Assembly (NCBI GenBank): GCA_964505415.1
Contig: CAZDHW010000003.1
Location: 33,979-97,978 of the forward strand
DNA: 64,000 nt
Reading direction: 5' to 3'
Source of the DNA: DTDR01 sp964505415
GTDB taxonomy: Bacteria; Hydrothermota; Tepidihabitantia; Tepidihabitantales; DTDR01
This document shows, piece after piece, positions 24,484-33,112 of this stretch (its first letter is position 1; each line of letters begins with the position of its first letter). The notes under the pieces are model-generated. The model saw only the letters and a program-made list of their open reading frames with translations. It was not told where the DNA came from and made no database searches. Both the position numbers and the translations under genes were made by a program.

Positions 24484-25470
24484 ATGGTTGAGGCCCGTTA
24501 TTATCAAAGATTAGGAGAAAATAAGGTGAAATGTGAGTTGTGTCCCAATTATTGTGTTATTGGTGAAAATAAATACGGTCGTTGTTTGGGAAGAAAGAAT
24601 ATTGGCGGCCAACTTTTTGCTATTAATTATGGTGAGGTTGTTTCTTATGCTATTGATCCCATGGAAAAAAAACCTCTCTACCATTTTTATCCCGGAAGGG
24701 AAATTTTTTCAGTGGCTACCTATGGTTGTAATCTTTTGTGTCCCTTTTGTCAGAATTGGGAGATTTCTCAAAATCGGGTTTCTGCTATTCATTTAGAGCC
24801 CGAAGAATTGATAAATATTGTTTTAAAAAAAGGATGCCAATTTATTGCCTATACTTATACTGAGCCCCTTATCTGGTTTGAATATCTTTTGGATGTGATG
24901 AAAAAAGCAAAAGAGAAGAATATCAAAAATGTTTTGGTTACTAACGGGATGATTAACGAAGAGCCCTTAAAAGAACTTTTGCCCTATGTTTCGGCGATGA
25001 ATATTGACCTGAAATCAATAAAAGAAGAATTTTATAAAGATTTTATTAAAGGTTCTTTAAAGACCGTATTAAGAACAATTGAGATTAGTAAAGATTTTTG
25101 CCATATTGAAATAACCAATTTGTTAATCCCAAAAAAGAATGATAGTGAAGAGGAGATAAAGGAATTGGTTGACTTTCTTTTTCGCTTAAAAAGAAGTATT
25201 CCCCTTCATTTTTCTCGTTATTTTCCCCATTATAAACTTTCTTTGCCCGCCACGCCAGTGGAAACCTTGCTTAAAGCTTACGAGATTGGTAGGGAAAAAC
25301 TTTATTATGTCTATTTAGGTAATGTTTTTGGTCTTTTGGGTTTCCAAGATACCTTTTGTCCCGATTGTAATAATTTGTTAATTAAAAGAGATTATTATCA
25401 TGTTAAAATTATTGGTTTGGATGGTAAAAATTGTAATAAATGTAAAAGGGAAATTGAGATAATTTTATAA
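24484..25470 (+). CDS. amrS: AmmeMemoRadiSam system radical SAM enzyme
   Basis: This 328-residue protein matches AmrS. The N-terminus has zinc-type Cys motifs ('CELCPNYC', 'GRCLGR'), then 'PLYHFYPG', the radical SAM motif 'YGCNLLCPFCQNW' (C-x3-C-x2-C), 'YTYTEPLIW' and 'SAMNIDLKS'. AmrS works in an uncharacterised system with AMMECR1 and Memo proteins, neither of which is in the window. A C-terminal Cys set ('FCPDCNN', 'CNKCKRE') suggests a further metal site. It starts 3 nt after the apbE stop and is followed by a DUF4321 gene with a strong SD. The substrate is unknown. Confidence 0.88.
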   Translation: MVEARYYQRLGENKVKCELCPNYCVIGENKYGRCLGRKNIGGQLFAINYGEVVSYAIDPMEKKPLYHFYPGREIFSVATYGCNLLCPFCQNWEISQNRVSAIHLEPEELINIVLKKGCQFIAYTYTEPLIWFEYLLDVMKKAKEKNIKNVLVTNGMINEEPLKELLPYVSAMNIDLKSIKEEFYKDFIKGSLKTVLRTIEISKDFCHIEITNLLIPKKNDSEEEIKELVDFLFRLKRSIPLHFSRYFPHYKLSLPATPVETLLKAYEIGREKLYYVYLGNVFGLLGFQDTFCPDCNNLLIKRDYYHVKIIGLDGKNCNKCKREIEIIL

Positions 25471-25480
25471 AGGAGGTAAG

Positions 25481-25741
25481 ATGCAAAAAAAGACAATTCC
25501 TTTTATAATTATTTTACTCTTGGTTGGCGGCGTTTTAGGTAGTGCCTTTTCTTTGTATCTTTCCGGGCTTTTTCCTGAAGGACAGGTAAAGAAATTCTTT
25601 TTTGAAGCGATAAAATTTGGTATTCCTCATTTTACCATAAATTTAGGTTTTTTAGAACTGACCTTTGGTTTTTCCTTAGCGATTACTGCCTTTACCGCGC
25701 TATTTATTATCTTTCTTACTTATTTAATATTAAAATTATGA
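25481..25741 (+). CDS. DUF4321 small membrane protein
   Basis: This 86-residue protein has a first membrane helix (7-28), a short polar loop and a second helix (65-84) after 'INLGFLELTFGFSLAIT', the motif that makes me assign it to DUF4321. AAAGGAGG lies just before the ATG. It is last in the HAD-apbE-amrS operon. Proteins of this family are of unknown function in many bacteria. Confidence 0.7.
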   Translation: MQKKTIPFIIILLLVGGVLGSAFSLYLSGLFPEGQVKKFFFEAIKFGIPHFTINLGFLELTFGFSLAITAFTALFIIFLTYLILKL

Positions 25742-25758
25742 AAAGGCTTTTAAAATTT

Positions 25759-25786
25759 TTGACTTTTCAAGTTATTTTTTTATACT
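25759..25786 (+). promoter_or_regulatory. Promoter of valS, leaderless type
   Basis: TTGACT (25759-25764) and TATACT (25781-25786) are 16 nt apart, and 5 nt separate the -10 box from the ATG of valS. No Shine-Dalgarno site is present. Confidence 0.65.
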
Positions 25787-25791
25787 AAAAG

Positions 25792-28395
25792 ATGGAGTTT
25801 AAAAAGATTTATGAACCAAAAGAGATCGAAAAGAAATGGTATAACTTTTGGGAAGAAAAGGAATATTATAAGGCTAATCCTTTTTCTTTGAAACCAAAAT
25901 TTTCTATTGTTATTCCCCCACCAAATATTACCGGACCCCTTCATATTGGCCACGCTTTAAATAATACTATCCAAGATATCCTCTGCCGTTATAAAAGACT
26001 TGCCGGTTATGAAGTTCTTTGGCTTCCCGGTATTGATCACGCAAGTATTGCTACCCATAGTCAGATTGAAAAAGAATTAAGAAAAGAAGGTAAGAGCCGA
26101 TTTGATATTGGTAAAGAAGAATTTTTAAAAAGGGCTTGGCTATGGAAAGAGAAATATCACCACTTAATTGTTTCCCAATTGAAAAGTCTTGGTTGCCTTT
26201 GTGATTGGTCACGGTTTCGTTTTACCATGGATGATGATTATTCTTATGTGGTAAGGTATGCCTTTGTCTATTATTATAAAAAGGGTTGGATTTATCGGGA
26301 TTTAAGGATTATTAACTGGTGTCCTAATTGCCACACCGCAATTTCTGATTTAGAAGTGAAACATAAAGAGATTGATGGTTTTTTATGGTATATAAAGTAT
26401 CCGTTAAAAAATGATCCCCGTTACTTGGTGGTGGCCACTACCCGACCAGAAACAATGCTTGGTGATACGGCGGTGATGGTTAATCCTACGGATGAAAGAT
26501 ATAAAGATTTCATTGGGAAAAAAGTGATTTTACCATTACAGGAAAGAGAAATTCCCGTAATTGCTGATGAAATGGTTGATACCAATTTTGGTACTGGTGT
26601 GGTTAAAGTCACTCCCGCTCACGACCCTAATGATTTTATTATTGGTAAAAAATATAATTTGGAGTTTGTAAAAGTAATTGATGAAGATGGTAAGATAATA
26701 CCACCAGCAAAGGAAAAATATGTTGGTCTTGACCGGTTTACTGCCCGAAAGAAAATTTTGGAAGATTTAAAAGCCCTTGGTTTATTAGCAAAAGTAGAAA
26801 ATTATCAAGTACCAGTTGGTGTTTGTGCCCGTTGCGAGACGATTATTGAACCGTTAATTTCTAAACAATGGTTTTTAAAAATGAAAGAACTGGCCAAACC
26901 AGCAATTGAAGTCGTTGAGAAAGGAGAAGTTAAGTTTGTGCCTCTGCGCTGGAAAAAGGTCTATCTGGATTGGTTATCCAATGTGAAAGATTGGTGTTTA
27001 TCAAGACAATTATGGTGGGGACATCCCCTTCCGGTTTATTATTGTTTAGATTGTGATGAGATAATGGTAACGATGGAAAAACCCAAAACTTGCCAGAAAT
27101 GTAATAGCCAAAATATCAAAGCCGATGAAGATGTTTTAGATACCTGGTTTTCTTCAGCTTTATGGCCCTTTGCCACTATGGGATTTCCCAAAAACACAAA
27201 GGAGTTGGAAGTTTTTTATCCCACTGATGTGTTGGTTACTGACCCGGATATCATTTTTCTTTGGGTTGCCCGAATGGTCTTTTCCAGTTTAGAATTTGTT
27301 GGCAAAATTCCTTTTAAATATGTCTATATCCATTCAACCGTGCTCAACGAAAAAGGCGAAAGAATGTCAAGAACAAAAGGGATTGGTATTGACCCCCAAG
27401 AAATTATTGATGAATACGGCGCCGATGCTTTAAGATTTACTTTAACCTATTTGGAAACCCAATCCCAATCTTTCCGTTTGAGTCGTGAGCGTTTTATAAT
27501 CGGCAGAAATTTTGCTAATAAAGTCTGGAATGCGGGGCGTTTACTTTTTTCTTATTATCAAGAAAAAAGCGAGTTTAATAACCTAACAGAAAAAAAGATA
27601 TACGATTATTGGATTTGCGAACTTTTTAATCAGCTTTTAAGCAAATACGACTTCTTTATGAAAAACTATTATTTTTCTTTAATCGCCCAGACGCTTTACA
27701 CATTTTTCTGGAACAATTACTGTGATTGGTACTTAGAGTTTAACAAAGAAAGATTTAAAAATAAAGAACTGGTTGCTCTGGAGACAAGTTTGGAGGTCTT
27801 TTATAATTTCTTAAAAATCTTACATCCAATAATGCCTTTTATTACTGAAGAACTGTGGCATCTTTTTAATAAAGAAGATGTTTCCCTAATGGAAAAAGGT
27901 CTTCCGGAATTATTTATTATTCCCAGTGATAAAAAGAAAGAAATTTATCTTTGTGAAGAATTAATCGCTTTAATAAAAAATATTAGAAATATTCGGGCAA
28001 ATTTTGGTATTCCGAAAAACATCGGGTTAAAAGGTTATTTAAAAACCGCTAACGAGCAACTTTATTTGTTTTTAAAAGAAGAAAAAGAGATTCTAAAAAA
28101 AATGGTTAATACTGAGATTTTGCCTTTAGATAAAGAAGAGTTAAAAAATTTCGCAACCATTATTTTAAAGACTGGCGATTTATATTTAGTAGTTGATAAA
28201 TTTTTTGATTTATCAAAAGAGAAAAAAAGATTAGAAAAAGAAATCGCCGAATTAGAAAAGATCTGGAAGGAAACCTTAGAAAATCTTAATAACGAAGAGT
28301 TTTTAATGAAAGCCCGGAAGGAAATTATTGAAGAGGAATTGAAAAAGAAAGAGGAGATTGAAAACCGATTAAAAAGATTAAAAGAGTTGATATAA
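25792..28395 (+). CDS. valS: Valine--tRNA ligase
   Basis: ValRS charges tRNA-Val and edits mischarged threonine. The 867-residue length is normal. The class I signature is 'PPPNITGPLHIGHALN' near residue 45, and the KMSKS loop appears as 'ERMSRTKG', a variant with Arg. The CP1 editing domain has 'TTRPETMLGDTAVMV' and 'TPAHDPNDF'. The anticodon region has 'MPFITEELWHLF', and the C-terminus is the Lys/Glu-rich coiled coil typical of ValRS. The gene is transcribed from a promoter whose -10 box is 5 nt before the ATG, so it is probably leaderless. No T-box or other leader exists. Confidence 0.96.
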   Translation: MEFKKIYEPKEIEKKWYNFWEEKEYYKANPFSLKPKFSIVIPPPNITGPLHIGHALNNTIQDILCRYKRLAGYEVLWLPGIDHASIATHSQIEKELRKEGKSRFDIGKEEFLKRAWLWKEKYHHLIVSQLKSLGCLCDWSRFRFTMDDDYSYVVRYAFVYYYKKGWIYRDLRIINWCPNCHTAISDLEVKHKEIDGFLWYIKYPLKNDPRYLVVATTRPETMLGDTAVMVNPTDERYKDFIGKKVILPLQEREIPVIADEMVDTNFGTGVVKVTPAHDPNDFIIGKKYNLEFVKVIDEDGKIIPPAKEKYVGLDRFTARKKILEDLKALGLLAKVENYQVPVGVCARCETIIEPLISKQWFLKMKELAKPAIEVVEKGEVKFVPLRWKKVYLDWLSNVKDWCLSRQLWWGHPLPVYYCLDCDEIMVTMEKPKTCQKCNSQNIKADEDVLDTWFSSALWPFATMGFPKNTKELEVFYPTDVLVTDPDIIFLWVARMVFSSLEFVGKIPFKYVYIHSTVLNEKGERMSRTKGIGIDPQEIIDEYGADALRFTLTYLETQSQSFRLSRERFIIGRNFANKVWNAGRLLFSYYQEKSEFNNLTEKKIYDYWICELFNQLLSKYDFFMKNYYFSLIAQTLYTFFWNNYCDWYLEFNKERFKNKELVALETSLEVFYNFLKILHPIMPFITEELWHLFNKEDVSLMEKGLPELFIIPSDKKKEIYLCEELIALIKNIRNIRANFGIPKNIGLKGYLKTANEQLYLFLKEEKEILKKMVNTEILPLDKEELKNFATIILKTGDLYLVVDKFFDLSKEKKRLEKEIAELEKIWKETLENLNNEEFLMKARKEIIEEELKKKEEIENRLKRLKELI

Positions 28396-28415
28396 GATTT
28401 AGAAATATATTACCC

Positions 28416-28443
28416 TTGAAAATTTTGTTTTTATTTATATAAT
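28416..28443 (+). promoter_or_regulatory. Promoter of the 28450-29870 operon, leaderless type
   Basis: TTGAAA (28416-28421) and TATAAT (28438-28443) are 16 nt apart, and 6 nt separate the -10 box from the ATG at 28450. This supports the ATG over the in-frame TTG at 28447. Confidence 0.6.
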
Positions 28444-28449
28444 TTTTTG

Positions 28450-28968
28450 ATGAAATATCTATTCCTTATTCTTTTTTTAATCACGTTAGGTGGTTTTTTT
28501 CTTTTTTACAATTTTAAATATCTTCCCTTAGAAGAGAAAATTATAAAAATTAGTGATGAAAATCTTTTATGGCAGAAAGAAGTGGTGGAGTTAAGACAAA
28601 AATTAAGTGAATACGAAAATAAAAATAAAGGGAACTTCACCTATACTTTTGAATTTAAAGAACTTTTTTTAAACGAATATTCTGATACCCTGAATCCGGT
28701 TGGCGAAGCAAGATTGAAATCAATAATTCCTTCTTTAAAAGAGGATAATAATAAAGTGGCAATTATTTTTTATGGTGAAGATTTAGAACTACCAACAAAT
28801 TTAAAAAAGAAGTTTTCTACTCCTTATCATTTTGGTTTAGATCGGGCATTAATCGTTTTTAATTATTTAATAAAAATGGGTTTTCCCAAAGAAAGACTTT
28901 TAATAGTTAATGATTGCGAGAAGAAAAATAAGAAAAATGTTTTGGAAATTCAGGTTCTTAATTATTAG
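28450..28968 (+). CDS. Membrane-anchored OmpA/MotB-like C-terminal domain protein (tentative)
   Basis: This 172-residue protein has an N-terminal helix (2-20), a short coiled coil (about 28-60) and a C-terminal domain with 'LNPVGEARLKSIIPSL', 'VAIIFYGED' and 'GLDRALIVFNYLIKMGFPKERLLIV'. The order resembles OmpA-like peptidoglycan-binding domains, where 'L...RA..V..YL...G...R' is the hallmark, but the usual Asp and Arg ligands are not clearly placed. It should sit in the inner membrane with its domain in the periplasm. It overlaps the next gene by about 32 nt. Confidence 0.55.
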   Translation: MKYLFLILFLITLGGFFLFYNFKYLPLEEKIIKISDENLLWQKEVVELRQKLSEYENKNKGNFTYTFEFKELFLNEYSDTLNPVGEARLKSIIPSLKEDNNKVAIIFYGEDLELPTNLKKKFSTPYHFGLDRALIVFNYLIKMGFPKERLLIVNDCEKKNKKNVLEIQVLNY

Positions 28969-29293
28969 TTTTTTTATTTTTTCTTTTTTAATTGCTGAGG
29001 ATAAAAAAAATTACAAATCGCCCAGCAAAGCATTATGGTGTTCCACATTTTTCCCTGGTTTAGGGCAGTTTTATACTGAGAATTATTTAAAAGGAACTAT
29101 CTTTTTTTTAGGGGAAGCAACATTAACCTATTTTATTATCAAATCTTATAAAGAAAATAAAAAAGAAAAGGTTTCTGATTTACTTTGGATTTTAGCCGGT
29201 TTTCATATTTTCAATATGGCTGATGCTTATGCTTCTGCCCATTTTTATAAATTTAAAGAAGAAACAAAATTAACTTTGAATTATGGTTTCTAA
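28937..29293 (+). CDS. DUF5683-like membrane protein
   Basis: From the ATG at 28937 this protein has about 118 residues, with a hydrophobic N-terminus (5-20). The motif 'SPSKALWCSTFFPGLGQFY' followed by 'NYLKGTIFFLGEA' is what I know from DUF5683-type proteins, where 'PGxGQxYxxxxxKG' is conserved. A further helix lies at about 82-100. Function is unknown. It overlaps the gene before it and bioY after it (11 nt). Upstream in-frame starts exist from 28910, but the chosen one gives a normal signal segment. Confidence 0.6.
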   Translation: MFWKFRFLIISFFIFSFLIAEDKKNYKSPSKALWCSTFFPGLGQFYTENYLKGTIFFLGEATLTYFIIKSYKENKKEKVSDLLWILAGFHIFNMADAYASAHFYKFKEETKLTLNYGF

Positions 29294-29870
29294 GGTTTTG
29301 GTATTTAAGAAAACTAACGAAAAAGTAAAAGATTTAATTTTAATTTTTGTTTTTGCTTACTTAACCGCTATTGGTAGTAAGATAAAAATTGAAATAGGGA
29401 TTGTGCCAATTACCTTCCAAACATTTTTTGTTTTCCTTTCGGGAATAGTTTTAGGAAGTAAAAAAGGAGCATTATCACAAATTGTTTATCTCTTTTTAGG
29501 TCTTTTAGGTTTTCCCTTTTTTGCTCGCGGTGGCGGTCTTTTTTATATTTTTTCACCAACCTTTGGTTATATTATTGGGTTTATTTTTGCCGGTTTTATA
29601 AGTGGTTTTTTGAAAGAAAAAAATTATAGTTATTTGAAAAGTCTTTTAATTCTCATTTTTGCTAATATCACTATTTATCTTTTTGGCTTAATCTATCTTG
29701 CCAATTTTCTTCCTAAAGAGCAATTATTAAAAGTTGGTTTATATCCATTTATTTTAGGTGATTTATTAAAAATTCATCTACTTCTTCTTTTACCCACCGC
29801 CCTTCCGCAAGTCCAGGTATTTAATATAATTAAAAATTTTTTATGCCAAAATATAAGAAAAATTACTTAA
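29283..29870 (+). CDS. bioY: Biotin transporter BioY (ECF S component)
   Basis: BioY is the biotin-binding membrane subunit of an energy-coupling-factor transporter. The 195-residue protein has about six helices and the family core 'GIVPITFQTFFVFLSGIVLG', 'GALSQIVYLFLGLLGFPFFA', 'GGGLFYIFSPTFGYIIGF' and the C-terminal 'GDLLKIHLLLLLP'. It lacks adjacent ECF ATPase and T genes, so it either shares a general ECF module or works alone. No BirA box was seen. It overlaps the DUF5683-like gene by 11 nt. Confidence 0.9.
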   Translation: MVSKVLVFKKTNEKVKDLILIFVFAYLTAIGSKIKIEIGIVPITFQTFFVFLSGIVLGSKKGALSQIVYLFLGLLGFPFFARGGGLFYIFSPTFGYIIGFIFAGFISGFLKEKNYSYLKSLLILIFANITIYLFGLIYLANFLPKEQLLKVGLYPFILGDLLKIHLLLLLPTALPQVQVFNIIKNFLCQNIRKIT

Positions 29871-30026
29871 TAAAGTTTTTTATTTTCAAAGAGTTAAAAA
29901 AAGAAAATTTTAAAATCTTTGGTAAAAATAGAATCGTAATTGCGACAAAAATTTATACCTTTTGTTTAAGTTTATGAAAAATAAAAATTTCTTTTAAAAT
30001 GCGACTTTTTGGTAAAAGGAGGGGTA

Positions 30027-30998
30027 ATGCGGAAGATTATCTTTTATTTTCTTTTGATTAATCTTTTATTGGCAATTGATTTTCAAAATGATAAAGGCAA
30101 ATTTATTCTAAACTCATCATTTTTTTTCACTTATGATTATGCCCAGAAAAAAATGGGCAATATTCTTTTAACTACCAACTCCTTTTATTTTCCCCGGGTA
30201 ATTTTGGATGTGAAAAATCAATATCAAGATATGTTTTTTTTGAAGTTTTATTTAGATCTTGCTGATAGAGGCAATATTTCGATCTATGAATTATACGGAG
30301 GAATAAAACCTAAAAAAGAGCTGGAAATCATTTTTGGAAGATTTAAACAATTGCTGAGTTACGAATTAATTATTTATCCTTTAGCCGCTTATTTTGTTGA
30401 ACCTTCACTGCTTTATTATTTAAAAGCACCCTCTATTTGGGATATGGGAATTGGGGTTTTTTATAGCTTTAAAAAAGGAGAAGCAAATATTAATTTAGTA
30501 AACGGTAGTGGTTGGACAGCTGTTTTTGATAATAATGAATGGAAAGATATTTCGGGGAGATTTTTATTCACTCCCTTTAATAATCTATCTTTTGGTACTT
30601 CTTTCTATTATGGAAAAATTGGCTACGGGAAAATAAAAGATTTATTACCCTTTCTTTCCTGCGGTTTTGAGTTTAATTATAAAGATTCTTTTAATATTAT
30701 TATTTTTGAATATCTTTATCGAAGCGAAAAAGACATTGCTTATTATAATTACAAAAAACATGGTTTTTGTTTTATTTTAGGCTGGCAGTTGGAAAAGCTT
30801 TATCCCTTTTTGCGTTTTGAGTTTAAAGAAGAAAAAAAAGAAATAAAAGAAATAAATAAAGAATTTGGTTTTTCTTTTTCCTTAAATTATTTTTTAAAAA
30901 ATAAAAGGTTTAAAATAACACCCAATTTTGGTTACTATTACTATGGTAAGGACCGTCATCTTTTAAAATCCATTTTCCAATTTCAAGCCAATATTTGA
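30027..30998 (+). CDS. Outer-membrane porin-like beta-barrel protein
   Basis: This protein of 323 residues has a signal peptide (1-14, ending LLA) and alternating amphipathic, aromatic-rich strands such as 'NISIYELYGGIK', 'LEIIFGRFKQLLSYEL', 'SFGTSFYYGKIGYG' and 'FKITPNFGYYYYG'. The pattern resembles phosphate-selective porin O/P-type barrels. An upstream in-frame TTG (30009) is ruled out, because AAGGAGG (30016-30022) is placed to serve the ATG at 30027. It appears to be a single-gene unit; the 157-nt region before it shows no clear promoter. Substrate unknown. Confidence 0.7.
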   Translation: MRKIIFYFLLINLLLAIDFQNDKGKFILNSSFFFTYDYAQKKMGNILLTTNSFYFPRVILDVKNQYQDMFFLKFYLDLADRGNISIYELYGGIKPKKELEIIFGRFKQLLSYELIIYPLAAYFVEPSLLYYLKAPSIWDMGIGVFYSFKKGEANINLVNGSGWTAVFDNNEWKDISGRFLFTPFNNLSFGTSFYYGKIGYGKIKDLLPFLSCGFEFNYKDSFNIIIFEYLYRSEKDIAYYNYKKHGFCFILGWQLEKLYPFLRFEFKEEKKEIKEINKEFGFSFSLNYFLKNKRFKITPNFGYYYYGKDRHLLKSIFQFQANI

Positions 30999-31002
30999 TT
31001 TA

Positions 31003-31030
31003 TTGACAAAATAAAAATTTTTATTTAAAT
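31003..31030 (+). promoter_or_regulatory. Putative promoter of the 31069 gene
   Basis: TTGACA (31003-31008) and TTAAAT (31025-31030) are 16 nt apart. The -10 box is imperfect. Transcription would start just before a small hairpin and an SD site. Confidence 0.5.
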
Positions 31031-31038
31031 TTTTTTAT

Positions 31039-31056
31039 CCCAGTGAAAGAGCTGGG
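31039..31056 (+). promoter_or_regulatory. Short hairpin in the leader of the 31069 gene
   Basis: CCCAG (31039-31043) and CTGGG (31052-31056) can form a 5-bp stem with an 8-nt loop right at the predicted 5' end, just before AAAGGAGGAG. A 5' stem of this kind can stabilise an mRNA; it is too small to call a riboswitch. Confidence 0.35.
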
Positions 31057-31068
31057 AAAGGAGGAGAG

Positions 31069-31497
31069 ATGCATATTAGTAAAGTAAAAACAATTAGTGA
31101 AATTGGTGATAAAATTTGGTTAGATATGGTTATTAAATTAGAGTATTCACCAGCGGAACAATTGATTATCCAGGAAGCCTTGAAGAATTTACCGGAGAAG
31201 ATTGCGAAAAACGGCTCTTTAGAAATAATAACTAATGAAAATCAAGCCCAATTGAAATTTTCGGTTGATACCCAAGAAATTTCCGAAAAAGAGATTACTG
31301 AGATAATTAATCGGTGGCTAAACGAAATTAATTTTACTTTAGAGGAAAATAAACATCTTTTGCCATTAATGGACGAAATTTTAAAATTGAAAAAAGAGAT
31401 TAAGGAACTTAATTATCGAGTGAAAGCTTTAGAAAATGAAAATACTTTAATAAAGGAGGCATTAATAAAGAAAAAGATTATAAAAGAGGAATTTTAA
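31069..31497 (+). CDS. Hypothetical protein with C-terminal coiled coil
   Basis: I do not recognise this 142-residue protein. The N-terminal half is mixed alpha/beta ('IGDKIWLDMVIKLEYSPAE'), with an 'EIITNENQAQLKFSV' strand pair. Residues about 95-138 form a coiled coil (heptads in 'LKKEIKELNYRVKALENEN'). It has no signal peptide or Cys. It has a strong SD and its own promoter, and is followed by the separately promoted exbB operon. Confidence 0.6.
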   Translation: MHISKVKTISEIGDKIWLDMVIKLEYSPAEQLIIQEALKNLPEKIAKNGSLEIITNENQAQLKFSVDTQEISEKEITEIINRWLNEINFTLEENKHLLPLMDEILKLKKEIKELNYRVKALENENTLIKEALIKKKIIKEEF

Positions 31498-31506
31498 TTC
31501 TTATAT

Positions 31507-31535
31507 TTGACTTATCCCAAAAGAAATAATATAAT
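31507..31535 (+). promoter_or_regulatory. Promoter of the exbB-exbD-tonB operon, leaderless type
   Basis: TTGACT (31507-31512) and TATAAT (31530-31535) have a 17-nt spacer. Five nt separate the -10 box from the GTG at 31541. The distance argues for GTG over the in-frame TTG at 31538. Confidence 0.65.
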
Positions 31536-31540
31536 AATTG

Positions 31541-32128
31541 GTGATTAATATTTTTTTAAATTTAGGACTTTTTGCCAAAATTATTATCGTTATTCTTCTC
31601 TTTTTTTCCATTATTTCCTGGGGAATAATCTTTGCTAAATGGCGGCTTTTTAGGAGGTTAAAGAAAGAGAACGAACAGTTAAAAAGAAGATTGTATTATT
31701 TTCGCAATTTTGAAGAATTGAAAGAATATTATAATTTTAAAGAGAAAAATTACTTTTCATCTTTATTCTCAGTTATTAAAGATGAAAAGGATTTATCTTT
31801 GAAAGAAGTTGTTGATGATCTGGTGGATAAAACAGGTAAAAATCTACCTTTTTTAGCAACCGCCAGCAGCGTTTCTCCCTTTTTAGGTTTATTAGGTACC
31901 GTGTGGGGAATTACTAAAGTTTTTTTTGATGTAAAAGATTTACCGATGATTACTCTTCAGGCGATCGCCCCGGGAATGGCGGATGCTTTAATTACTACGA
32001 TTGCTGGTCTTTTAGTTGCCATCCCTGCGGTTATTGCCTATAATTATTTTATAATAAAATTAGAAGAATTTAGAAAAGATATGGAAAAATTAGTAAATCA
32101 TTTATTAGTTTTGAAAAACAAAAAATGA
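31541..32128 (+). CDS. MotA/TolQ/ExbB proton channel family protein
   Basis: This 195-residue inner-membrane protein has three helices (about 4-26, 102-124 and 144-168), as in ExbB/TolQ. The 'PFLATASSVSPFLGLLGTVWGI' and 'MADALITTIAGLLVAIPAVIAYN' segments are the channel signatures. With ExbD it forms the proton-driven motor that powers TonB- or TolA-type proteins. Its stop overlaps the exbD start by 4 nt (ATGA). ExbB and TolQ cannot be told apart safely, so no symbol is given. The start is a GTG without an SD, right behind a good promoter. Confidence 0.88.
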   Translation: MINIFLNLGLFAKIIIVILLFFSIISWGIIFAKWRLFRRLKKENEQLKRRLYYFRNFEELKEYYNFKEKNYFSSLFSVIKDEKDLSLKEVVDDLVDKTGKNLPFLATASSVSPFLGLLGTVWGITKVFFDVKDLPMITLQAIAPGMADALITTIAGLLVAIPAVIAYNYFIIKLEEFRKDMEKLVNHLLVLKNKK

Positions 32129-32535
32129 AAAATGTTTACCAGAGGTTGATTGCTTTTATTAATATTACTTCTTTAGCGGACATCTCAATTACGCTAATGG
32201 TAATTTTTCTTATTGCGGGAATAACAGCGGCTTTTTCTCGGGCAGGACTTTCGGTAAAATTACCCCAGAGTGCTTATTTGCGACCCCAGGTAGAAGAGGG
32301 GATTCTAATAACTATTGACGAAAAAGAAAAAATTTTTGTGGAAGAAGAAGAAGTTAGTAAAAAAGATTTGATTAAAAACATTTATAAATATCTAGAAAAA
32401 AAGGGAAGCAATAAAGTCTATTTGCAAGCCGATAAAAATTTACCTTACGGAAAAATAATTGAAATTTTAGGTGAGATTAAAAATGCTGGCATTATTGATG
32501 TTGGGCTTTTGGCAACTTCAATAAAGAAAAAATAA
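32125..32535 (+). CDS. ExbD/TolR biopolymer transport protein
   Basis: This 136-residue protein has one N-terminal membrane helix (about 17-38) with the conserved Asp in 'SLADISITLMVIFLI', the proton-carrying residue of ExbD/TolR. The periplasmic domain has 'PYGKIIEILGEIKNAGI', typical of the family. It partners with the ExbB-like protein upstream (4-nt overlap) and the TonB-like protein 2 nt downstream. Confidence 0.88.
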   Translation: MKNVYQRLIAFINITSLADISITLMVIFLIAGITAAFSRAGLSVKLPQSAYLRPQVEEGILITIDEKEKIFVEEEEVSKKDLIKNIYKYLEKKGSNKVYLQADKNLPYGKIIEILGEIKNAGIIDVGLLATSIKKK

Positions 32536-32537
32536 AA

Positions 32538-33107
32538 ATGGATATTCCTAAATCAATTCTTTTCCATCTCTTCTTTTTCTTGTTTTTTAGTTTTTTACCC
32601 TTATTTAAAAAAGCAAAAAATATTGAATATCCAGTGGTTTTGGAAGTTAGCATTGCTCCTAATATTAGGGAAGAAAGGGAAGAAAAAAAGAGCGATGTAG
32701 CTATTCAAAAGGAAGGGATAAGAGAAAAAAGAAAGGAAATAAAAAAAGATAGTTTAAAAGAAAGAAAAAGTACCAAAGAGACCATATTGAAGTCAAAAGG
32801 TTTTAGTTTGCAAGCCGAAGGCGGTATTGTCTCTTCTTTTTATTTAAACATTGTGTTAAATAAGATTGCAGAAAATTGGTATAACCCTTATCAAAATACT
32901 AATTTAAATCTAAAGGCTACTATCTATTTTAAAATTACCCGTGACGGAAAGATTGAAGAAGTAAAAATTGAAAAAACTTCAGGAAAAGATGATTATGATG
33001 AATATTGTAAAAGAGCAGTTTTATTGACTAAAAATCTACCGCCCTTACCCGATGATTTTCAGGCAGATGCTTTAAAAATCCATTTAGAATTTGAATATCA
33101 ACCTTAA
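32538..33107 (+). CDS. TonB/TolA C-terminal domain energy transducer
   Basis: This 189-residue protein has an N-terminal membrane helix (about 5-22), a Lys/Glu-rich linker (about 42-85) and a C-terminal TonB-like domain with 'NWYNPYQNTNLNLKATIYFKITRDGKIEEVKI' strands and 'CKRAVLLTKNLPPLPDDF'. It should span the periplasm and transmit ExbB/ExbD motor force to an outer-membrane receptor or to the Tol system. The linker lacks the Pro repeats of Escherichia coli TonB. It is third in the operon; dnaE follows after 5 nt. Confidence 0.82.
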   Translation: MDIPKSILFHLFFFLFFSFLPLFKKAKNIEYPVVLEVSIAPNIREEREEKKSDVAIQKEGIREKRKEIKKDSLKERKSTKETILKSKGFSLQAEGGIVSSFYLNIVLNKIAENWYNPYQNTNLNLKATIYFKITRDGKIEEVKIEKTSGKDDYDEYCKRAVLLTKNLPPLPDDFQADALKIHLEFEYQP

Positions 33108-33112
33108 AATTT

